Source: Ruminococcus callidus
Lineage (GTDB): Bacteria > Bacillota > Clostridia > Oscillospirales > Ruminococcaceae
Reading direction: 5' to 3'
NCBI RefSeq assembly: GCF_020709055.1
Contig: NZ_JAJFCK010000060.1
Location: 1-10,650, forward strand
Length of the DNA stretch: 10,650 nucleotides
Shown in pieces: positions 5,628-10,650 of this stretch. The notes under the pieces were generated by a model, which saw nothing but the letters and a program-made list of their open reading frames with translations, was not told the DNA's origin and ran no database searches. Made by a program: the position numbers and the translations under genes. Numbering within the stretch: position 1 is the first letter of the stretch; every line of letters begins with the position of its first letter.

Positions 5628-7604
5628 TCAGTCCTTTTTGTAAAAGCTGCATTCATATCCGTCTGCCCGAAGCAGCAGTCCCTTTGCCCAGTCTGGTGTT
5701 CTCGCCATCTGCTGACAGATCTCATCCAGCTTTGTATCTTTCGGGCATTCGATGATCATTTCATCGTGAATATGCCCGACAATGAAGTATTGTGATAGTG
5801 TCTGCATGGAATACATCAGCAGATCTCTTGCAATTCCTTGGACGCAGTTCTCTACAAATTTCGGCCCATAGCTTTCAAGCCTGTCCCATTTTTTCTGAGC
5901 ATTAATGCCCATATATGTAACAGATTCACCGCCGAATTTATTCTTACCGATGTAGGGTTTAGCATAAGCAAGACGTCTTCCGCTTGGCAGCCTTATAAAC
6001 AGAAACCCTGCCTCATAGGAAAATAGCAGTCCGTGTGTTTTCGTTGCTGTTTTTTCTTTGACTGCCTTTTTTACAGCTCTATCTACCGCCCACCAGAATT
6101 CTGTAATATGCGGTGAAGCCTCACGCCAGTCGGTTACGATCTGTTTCAGTTCCGTATCGGATAAGCCAAGAGAATCTGCTCCCATCGCTTTCATGGCTCC
6201 AACCGATCCGCCGAAACCACAAGCCAATTCGGATATCTTTCCTTTCTGCCTTAAATGACCGTTTTCACCATGCTTTACAACTGGCACACCGAACATCTTT
6301 GATGCTGATGCACAGTAAATGTCCTCACCGTTTGCAAAAGCCTTCATTCGCCATTCTTCACCTGCAAGCCATGCGATCACTCTTGCTTCAATGGCAGAGA
6401 AATCGGCAACAAGGAACTTATAACCGGGTTTTGGCACGAACGCCGTCCGAATCAGCTGTGAGAGCGTGTTCGGAACGTCTTCATACAGCAGTTCTACTGC
6501 TTCTAAATCACCAGACTTCACAAGCTCCCGTGCATCTTCCAAATCGGGAAGGTGATTCTGTGGCAGGTTTTGCAGCTGAATGATACGACCAGCCTCTCGA
6601 CCTGTTCGATTTGCACCATAGAACTGAAACATTCCTCTTGCACGACCATCCGAGCAAACGGCGTTCTGCATGGCTTGATACTTTTTGACCGAGGATTTTG
6701 ATGCCTGCTGTCGAAGTAGCAACACGACTTGCAAGTCCGGCGGAGCGGTTTTCAGCTGTTCCTGTACTTCTTTTTTTCCCAATGATTCTAACTCCAATCC
6801 GTGTTCCGCCAGCCACTGTTTCATCTGCTGAACAGAGTTCGGATTGTCCAAGTTGGTCAGATCTTTCAGTTGATGCAGCAGCTTATCCTTCGTGAGCGTG
6901 TCCATACGAATTGCTTGCTGCACCAGCTGCAAATCCAGTTGTATTCCTCGATCGTTGATGGACTGGTCAAGGACATACTCCTGCCAGACAAATTCCGGCA
7001 CAGGAAACCGAGCAATTTTTTGTTCAATCGCTTGTTCCGTTTCCACATCCCGTTGGTTGTACGCCCGAAAGATGTTCCATTTCTCCGGAGCATCGGTCGG
7101 AGCATGAAACTGCGGAACACCGTTCACATGGTCATATGGTATGCAGAAATGGCGAATCAGGGCTTTACCCTCGGACATTTTTTGTTGCTGTAACTGTAGA
7201 ACTGCTCCCACGCCGGCAAGGCTCAGCGGCAAGCCCAGATAGGCAGCTGCCACCATCGTGCATCGCCATGCGTTCGGGCTGAGGTAGTTGCCGCAGGCAT
7301 CCTCCGGCGAGCCGTACGAAACGAAGCATTCCGGATAGTTTCGATGCAGCCAGACCGACAGGCAGATCCGTTCAAAGCTGGCGTTGAAGGCATGTTTCTG
7401 GATGCGGTCATCCGTCAGAGCGTTCATGATTTCTTCTGGCAGCTGTTCACCGCTGGCAAGGTCAACCACTTGCACCGGAGCATCGTCCACGGAATATGCA
7501 AAAAGCAGAATATCAAAATATGGGGAATCTGCATAACGATACACACCTGATTTGGCAATGTCGATGTCGCTTTTGGTTTCTAAATCAATCATCAATTTTT
7601 GCAT
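5628..7604 (-). CDS. Family A DNA polymerase with 3'-5' exonuclease domain
   Basis: A 658-residue replicative polymerase of the phage PolA type. The exonuclease domain has Exo I DLE (D7, E9), Exo II FNASFE (73-78; Glu where Pol I has Asp) and Exo III YNQRD (Y182, D186). The polymerase domain has motif A DFSAIEAR (401-408), motif B with R452, K456 and F464-G465 in the O-helix pattern Rx3Kx7(Y/F)G, and motif C IHDEM (H613, D614, E615). All catalytic residues for synthesis are present, and no 5'-3' exonuclease domain exists. The N-terminus MQKLMIDLETKSDIDIAKSG fits the usual start of this family, so I keep the ATG at 7604, although the nearest purine stretch GGTGGG is 10 bases away and translation may be modest. 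It follows the DUF2815 gene by 49 bases and should copy the phage genome together with the primase-helicase. Confidence 0.95.
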   Translation of the reverse strand: MQKLMIDLETKSDIDIAKSGVYRYADSPYFDILLFAYSVDDAPVQVVDLASGEQLPEEIMNALTDDRIQKHAFNASFERICLSVWLHRNYPECFVSYGSPEDACGNYLSPNAWRCTMVAAAYLGLPLSLAGVGAVLQLQQQKMSEGKALIRHFCIPYDHVNGVPQFHAPTDAPEKWNIFRAYNQRDVETEQAIEQKIARFPVPEFVWQEYVLDQSINDRGIQLDLQLVQQAIRMDTLTKDKLLHQLKDLTNLDNPNSVQQMKQWLAEHGLELESLGKKEVQEQLKTAPPDLQVVLLLRQQASKSSVKKYQAMQNAVCSDGRARGMFQFYGANRTGREAGRIIQLQNLPQNHLPDLEDARELVKSGDLEAVELLYEDVPNTLSQLIRTAFVPKPGYKFLVADFSAIEARVIAWLAGEEWRMKAFANGEDIYCASASKMFGVPVVKHGENGHLRQKGKISELACGFGGSVGAMKAMGADSLGLSDTELKQIVTDWREASPHITEFWWAVDRAVKKAVKEKTATKTHGLLFSYEAGFLFIRLPSGRRLAYAKPYIGKNKFGGESVTYMGINAQKKWDRLESYGPKFVENCVQGIARDLLMYSMQTLSQYFIVGHIHDEMIIECPKDTKLDEICQQMARTPDWAKGLLLRADGYECSFYKKD

Positions 7605-7653
7605 ATCTCAATTACCCACCCAAGCATAACGCCTAGCTGTCCGCCCAGCTATC

Positions 7654-8217
7654 TTAGTTCAGAAAATCCTCGTCTTCTACGGTTGTGAAGTCGTCCTCTG
7701 CACGGCTGTGACCGCCCAGCGGCTCGCCATCCCGAAGCTTCTGGATGTTCTGCAAGCCGCAGGCAATGCCACGAGAAGTCTTTGTAGCGAACGCATAGAA
7801 TGTGATGCTGGCTCTGCCATAGACACCGCTGTAAATCTCGCTGTGATCTAAAATCTGCTGGCAGGCAGCGTCCACGATGCCCGGAGCAGTGATGGAATTG
7901 GCATTGACGAAATAGCTGTTGGCATACGCTTCATCGTCTGGTCGCTCCAAATCCCCATCCCGAAGCGGGGTCTTGAGAGAAGTCAGCGGTGGAACGGACT
8001 TGCTGTTGCCTTTCAACTTGCCCTGCCCCTCCTCGTAGGCAGCCTGAATGGCAGCACGAATCTTCTCGATGGTTTTCGTGTCCGACTTCGGAATGATGAA
8101 GGAAACGCTGTACTTCGGCTTACTGTTCTCATCCATCGCCTTTGCTTCCCAGAGGTTGGCGTAGCTAAATCTGCATACACCGGTTACTACTTTTGCAGGA
8201 TTGATATACTTTGCCAT
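7654..8217 (-). CDS. DUF2815 family, probable ssDNA-binding protein
   Basis: A 187-residue DUF2815 protein. The beta-rich core (for example SYANLWEAKAM at 18-28, PKYSVSFIIPK at 34-44 and SGVYGRASITFYAF at 130-143) fits an OB-fold, and the last 15 residues are an acidic tail, AEDDFTTVEDEDFLN, with an aromatic near the end. Such tails are typical of single-stranded DNA-binding proteins, including the phage T7 gp2.5 type, and recruit partner proteins. The family regularly sits between DUF2800 and a family A polymerase. The likely role is to coat single-stranded DNA during phage replication and recombination. AAAGGAG lies 8 bases before the ATG and overlaps the DUF2800 stop region, only 13 bases away. 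The ssDNA-binding function is inferred from fold, tail and context. Confidence 0.85.
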   Translation of the reverse strand: MAKYINPAKVVTGVCRFSYANLWEAKAMDENSKPKYSVSFIIPKSDTKTIEKIRAAIQAAYEEGQGKLKGNSKSVPPLTSLKTPLRDGDLERPDDEAYANSYFVNANSITAPGIVDAACQQILDHSEIYSGVYGRASITFYAFATKTSRGIACGLQNIQKLRDGEPLGGHSRAEDDFTTVEDEDFLN

Positions 8218-8230
8218 AATAAAAACTCCT

Positions 8231-9340
8231 TTATTCTTTGAAATCTACCTGTGCAGTATTCCACGCAGGTCGTTTGTCTGATAGCGGAACAAGTGTTGGT
8301 TTGCCCTGTGGTTTCACAAGCAAATCTCCCAACAATTCTTCGAATTTTTTCTTGCCCAGCATTCTGGTCATTGCAGTAATGCCCAGTACCTTATGTTCAT
8401 ATGGGTCGAACCCAGCAGCTTGTACCGCCTCCGCTGCTGCAGTTTCACTGCAATATGTTCGTCTGGCTCTGCCTTCAACCAGCTTCCAATTCTTCCATGC
8501 TTTTCCCTGTAAGGACTGCTGCAAAGCGTATTCCTTGATGTCGGAAGCCCATGTAACCAGTTGGTCGGCAGTTTCCAGAATTGCTTCGATTTCGGTATCG
8601 GTCAGCTTGTCCGGCATCGCAAAATCATACTTTGCCAATTGCAGATTGTACTCCGCCCGTTTCCGGCAAGTTGCTTTCACTTTGCAGAAGCGGCAGTGCT
8701 CTCCGGCAGAGAATTCGCCCTCGCCTCTGGCGGCAAGTGCAGCTTTGGGTTTCAGTTCGGTTTCCGCCCAGTGCAGCAGCTCCGACAATGGCATGATGCA
8801 TTCGCTAAGGTTCTGGATTCTTGGCTGAAAAATCACCATCCGGATTTCTGCAATGTCATAGAGGGCATCGAACAGTTCCAACGCTCCGAGAGCATACAGC
8901 ATCATCTGTGAGTTGTGGTCAGCAGACACCGCCACGCCCTTGCCATACTTGAAGTCAATGACGGTTAAAACATTCTCTGCAACAATCACACAGTCGCCCG
9001 TGCCAAAGCCGTCTGGAACGTATCGGCTGAAATCCAAACGCTGTTCCACTAAGACCATTGGTTCTTGCAGGGTTGATAGCTGTTCGGCGATGTACTGGGC
9101 ATAGCTGTCCGTGCAGTCTTCCATTTCGGTGTCATAGAAGTCTAAGTTCTCCGTTGGATTGGGAGTCAGATTTCCGAGCAGTCTTTGCACCTTATATTCT
9201 GCAAGCTCGTGGGCACACGTGCCTTCCCGGGCGTAGTCCGTCACGGTATCCGGCAGGGTGGCACAAAGCTGTGCGGAGGGCGGACACGCCAGCCAGCGAG
9301 CACTGGAAGAAGCAGAGAGCACGGCGTGTTTATTCGGCAT
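8231..9340 (-). CDS. DUF2800 family PD-(D/E)XK nuclease, Cas4/RecB-like
   Basis: A 369-residue DUF2800 protein with the RecB/Cas4 nuclease plan. SSSARWLACP (11-20) is the usual N-terminal motif with Cys19; TCAHELAEY (41-49) gives the catalytic-helix His44-Glu45. GTGDCVIV (113-120) supplies D116, and VIDFKYGKG (127-135) supplies the D129-x-K131 pair. QMMLYA (145-150) is the QxxxY motif. Near the end CRFCKVKATC (C216, C219, C225) plus Cys19 makes a four-cysteine set as in the iron-sulfur cluster of Cas4 and AddB nucleases. I start at the ATG at 9340 (AGGAGG 6 bases upstream) rather than an in-frame codon 25 residues earlier inside the previous gene. It overlaps that gene by 11 bases. It probably resects phage DNA ends for recombination, with the DUF2815 protein next door binding the strand. 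The exact polarity cannot be read from sequence. Confidence 0.88.
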   Translation of the reverse strand: MPNKHAVLSASSSARWLACPPSAQLCATLPDTVTDYAREGTCAHELAEYKVQRLLGNLTPNPTENLDFYDTEMEDCTDSYAQYIAEQLSTLQEPMVLVEQRLDFSRYVPDGFGTGDCVIVAENVLTVIDFKYGKGVAVSADHNSQMMLYALGALELFDALYDIAEIRMVIFQPRIQNLSECIMPLSELLHWAETELKPKAALAARGEGEFSAGEHCRFCKVKATCRKRAEYNLQLAKYDFAMPDKLTDTEIEAILETADQLVTWASDIKEYALQQSLQGKAWKNWKLVEGRARRTYCSETAAAEAVQAAGFDPYEHKVLGITAMTRMLGKKKFEELLGDLLVKPQGKPTLVPLSDKRPAWNTAQVDFKE

Positions 9341-9653
9341 GGGCTGCCTCCTGTGCATCTGCGAACAGTGCAGCGTACCGTCCCGGCGGAACTTCAGACA
9401 ATCGACTGCCGCCATGCTTTTGCAGCAGTTTCAGCACCGTTTCCTTTTGTCCGCTGCGGGACAGATTTGCCAGAACGCTGCGGACTTCTTCCAGTGTGAC
9501 CGGCTTTTCCACTGCTTTTTTGACCGTTTCTTCTTTTTGCGGATAAATCTGTGTAAACGTCTCCACTTCCGCTTTGGAAGCACTTTCTGCCCACTCGGAT
9601 GCGACCTTTACGAAATCGCTGAGTGCTGCAAGGACATCTATGAGGGTTTTCAT
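9330..9653 (-). CDS. Small phage protein of unknown function
   Basis: A 107-residue protein, mostly predicted helical. The N-terminal 50 residues are Lys/Glu-rich, and the C-terminal part (TLEEVRSVLANLSRSGQ, then KLLQKHGGSRLSEVPPGRYAAL, residues 53-95) is a module I recognise from many small phage proteins that lie near replication and recombination genes in Firmicutes phages; some database entries carry a misleading rRNA-biogenesis label. No catalytic motif, membrane segment or signal peptide is visible. AAAGGAG lies 9 bases before the ATG. The gene begins 6 bases after the HTH regulator stop and overlaps the DUF2800 start by 11 bases, so it is part of the same operon. It may be an accessory factor to the nuclease, which is only inferred from position. 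Confidence 0.8.
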   Translation of the reverse strand: MKTLIDVLAALSDFVKVASEWAESASKAEVETFTQIYPQKEETVKKAVEKPVTLEEVRSVLANLSRSGQKETVLKLLQKHGGSRLSEVPPGRYAALFADAQEAAHAE

Positions 9654-9659
9654 TTGTTT

Positions 9660-10004
9660 TCACTCCTTTGCATATTTTTGACGATAGGTCTGAGAACTAA
9701 ATTCCGCTAATATTTGGCGAATCAATTCTGCTTGCCGAATATCTGCAAACAATAGCAATTGCTCCAAAGCAACAGATTGTTCTTCTGTAAGCATATTTTT
9801 ATATGGATGATACCAATCTGCTACTCTAACACCGCCGCCATTCCCGGAACACGTCTCCAGAGGATAGTCCAATGCAAGTGCATGAATGTCGTTGCGAACA
9901 GTATTACAACATACACACAATTCCTGTGCAAGAAGTGGAACTGTTGTTTGTCTGCGAGCAACTAAAATCTTCATGATTTCGGCACGCCGTTCATTCACAC
10001 TCAC
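9660..10004 (-). CDS. DeoR-like helix-turn-helix transcriptional regulator
   Basis: A 114-residue regulator. Residues 3-45 form a winged helix-turn-helix of the DeoR type (NERRAEIMKIL, then VPLLAQELCVCCNTVRNDIHAL), with GNGGGVRV (54-61) as the wing. The C-terminal half (LTEEQSVALEQLLL onward) is a short helical extension instead of the sugar-binding domain of full DeoR proteins, so it is a truncated, probably dimeric form. I choose the GTG at 10004 because AAAGGGGGT lies just upstream and the family begins with (S/T)VNERR; a longer in-frame start at 10085 would add 27 residues encoded by the palindrome region. As first gene of the replication operon it probably controls early transcription, perhaps through the palindrome at 10045-10075. 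The DUF3825 gene upstream is separated by a terminator. Confidence 0.8.
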   Translation of the reverse strand: MSVNERRAEIMKILVARRQTTVPLLAQELCVCCNTVRNDIHALALDYPLETCSGNGGGVRVADWYHPYKNMLTEEQSVALEQLLLFADIRQAELIRQILAEFSSQTYRQKYAKE

Positions 10005-10044
10005 ATGGACACCCCCTTTCCTAATCGTCGAACTTACTCTAGCA

Positions 10045-10075
10045 TTCAAACTACCAGCCTTTTTGGTAGTTTGAA
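10045..10075. promoter_or_regulatory. Palindrome upstream of the HTH gene, candidate operator
   Basis: TTCAAACTACC (10045-10055) and GGTAGTTTGAA (10065-10075) are a perfect 11-bp inverted repeat around a 9-base centre. There is no T-run after the stem on either strand, so it is not a terminator. It lies 41 bases before the HTH start codon and downstream of the terminator of the previous gene, where the operon promoter must be. A two-fold symmetric site is what a dimeric regulator would bind. I could not find convincing -35 and -10 boxes around it; TAGAGT preceded by TGC close by is only a weak -10 candidate. Confidence 0.5.
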
Positions 10076-10110
10076 AAGAGTTCACAAAACATTTTCAATT
10101 TGTACAGGCA

Positions 10111-10155
10111 TAAAAACACCGACAAGGTACAGAAAAAAATTCTGCACCTCATCGG
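10111..10155 (-). terminator. Intrinsic terminator after the DUF3825 gene
   Basis: On the minus strand CCGATGAGGTGCAGAA (10155-10140) pairs with TTCTGTACCTTGTCGG (10134-10119) across a five-T loop. The 16-bp stem has no mismatch if three G-U pairs are counted, and TGTTTTTAT follows at once. The G-U pairs become A-C mismatches in plus-strand RNA, so the minus strand is the functional direction. It separates the DUF3825 gene from the replication operon, beginning only 6 bases after the stop codon. Confidence 0.88.
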
Positions 10156-10161
10156 ATGTTC

Positions 10162-10650
10162 TCACTTTTTTACCAAGCTGGTCAGCCATGGAGCAATGGG
10201 TCTTGCAATCATTCTCGCATTCAGATATGCCATTTCCAGTGTCAGACAAGTGCTGCCCAGATAATATCCGTTTCGTTCTGCCAAGGTCATGGCAAGGTTC
10301 GGTTTTTCCATATCTGTTAAGCAGATCGGAAGCAGAAACTGCAATTGATTCTGGTATCCCTGCGGTACTACCAGCCCCGGCTCAATTACTGCTTTTCGTC
10401 TGCCCAGTTCCACTGCCGTTTCCAGCAACAATGGCAGATTCTTGAACCGAAGCAGCTTCTTTGGCAGCCGTTCCCGATTTTCCGGGTCGCTGAGAATGTG
10501 TTCTGCATTTACCCGAATTGGCCACTCCGGATTGAAGTTTACACCATTTTGCATCATCGGGAAATATGGCTTTTGGGGCAGTGGTTCTACATACCGCAGC
10601 TTGGAAGAAACAGCATCACAGAAGCCGGTGAAATACCATTTCAATGTGGT
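10162..10650 (-). CDS. DUF3825 domain protein, C-terminal part (5' end outside window)
   Basis: The reading frame is open to the right edge and ends at 10162, so only the last 162 residues are visible. The pattern fits the C-terminal part of DUF3825: WYFTGFCDAVSSKLRY, then VNAEHILSDPENRERLP, LPLLLETAVELGRRK, QLQFLLPICLTDMEKPNLAM and YLGSTCLTLEMAYLNARMIA with the closing RPIAPWL. The family is found in assorted bacteria and some phages and plasmids; no biochemical function is established to my knowledge. No membrane segment or classical catalytic triad is evident here. A TTG at 10644 could be read as a start, but the homology extends across the edge, so I treat the gene as partial. It is followed by its own terminator, so it is transcribed separately from the replication genes and may be cargo or an early accessory gene. 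Confidence 0.78.
   Translation of the reverse strand, partial: TTLKWYFTGFCDAVSSKLRYVEPLPQKPYFPMMQNGVNFNPEWPIRVNAEHILSDPENRERLPKKLLRFKNLPLLLETAVELGRRKAVIEPGLVVPQGYQNQLQFLLPICLTDMEKPNLAMTLAERNGYYLGSTCLTLEMAYLNARMIARPIAPWLTSLVKK

Noticed and set aside
5628..7604. Asp-to-Glu change in the polymerase Exo II motif (E78) as loss of proofreading
   Set aside because: From memory, FNAxFE is common in this phage polymerase family and Exo I and Exo III are intact, so it is probably a family trait.
8231..9340. DUF2800 nuclease as a CRISPR Cas4
   Set aside because: It shares the nuclease and cysteine plan, but length, the DUF2815 neighbour and absence of other cas genes place it in the phage DUF2800 family.
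10045..10075. Palindrome as an intrinsic terminator
   Set aside because: Neither strand has a T-run after the stem, and a much better terminator lies just upstream at 10111-10155.
10005..10085. A 27-residue N-terminal extension of the HTH regulator from a GTG at 10085
   Set aside because: It runs through the palindrome, lacks a ribosome binding site, and family members begin at the (S/T)VNERR segment, matching the GTG at 10004.

Overview
The window is a replication and early-regulation module of a tailed phage or prophage from a low-to-mid GC Gram-positive host. All genes are on the minus strand, so they are transcribed from the right edge toward the left. Strong AGGAGG-type ribosome binding sites, sigma-A-type promoter boxes and the gene set (DUF2800, DUF2815, family A polymerase, D5-like primase-helicase, VRR-NUC, SNF2 helicase, DUF1492, HNH) point to a Clostridia-type host, probably a gut Oscillospiraceae (Ruminococcus or Faecalibacterium relatives). 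The host is inference. No integrase, capsid or lysis gene lies in the window, so prophage versus free phage cannot be decided here.

Layout in order of transcription. (1) 10650-10111: the 3' part of a DUF3825 gene, closed by a clear intrinsic terminator. (2) 10110-10005: a short control region with an 11-bp perfect palindrome. (3) 10004-7654: a DeoR-like HTH regulator, a small unknown protein, a DUF2800 PD-(D/E)XK nuclease with a cysteine cluster, and a DUF2815 ssDNA-binding-type protein. (4) 7604-2763: a family A DNA polymerase, a zinc-ribbon micro-protein, a DUF4406/DUF7768-type nucleotide-processing protein and a large AEP-primase/SF3-helicase. (5) 2762-2561: a noncoding 202-bp gap with a structured repeat array, the best candidate for the replication origin. 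(6) 2560-509: VRR-NUC nuclease, SNF2-type helicase and a DUF1492 sigma-region-4-like regulator, all overlapping. (7) 530-401: four 10-bp tandem repeats, a near-consensus promoter and a terminator hairpin. (8) 400-50: an HNH endonuclease of the type usually found just before the terminase genes, which should lie beyond the left edge. The last 49 bases (1-49) hold no gene I can support.

How the parts fit together (inference from families): the primase-helicase opens and primes DNA, the polymerase copies it, the DUF2815 protein coats single strands, and the DUF2800, VRR-NUC and SNF2 proteins process recombination or branched intermediates. The DUF1492 protein at the end of the early operon probably switches on late genes, and the repeat-promoter-hairpin segment just downstream is a natural target. 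The genes are tightly packed with 4-14 bp overlaps, so translational coupling is likely. The two most interesting noncoding elements are the repeat array at 2582-2750 and the 10-bp-phased repeats on the putative late promoter at 477-530.
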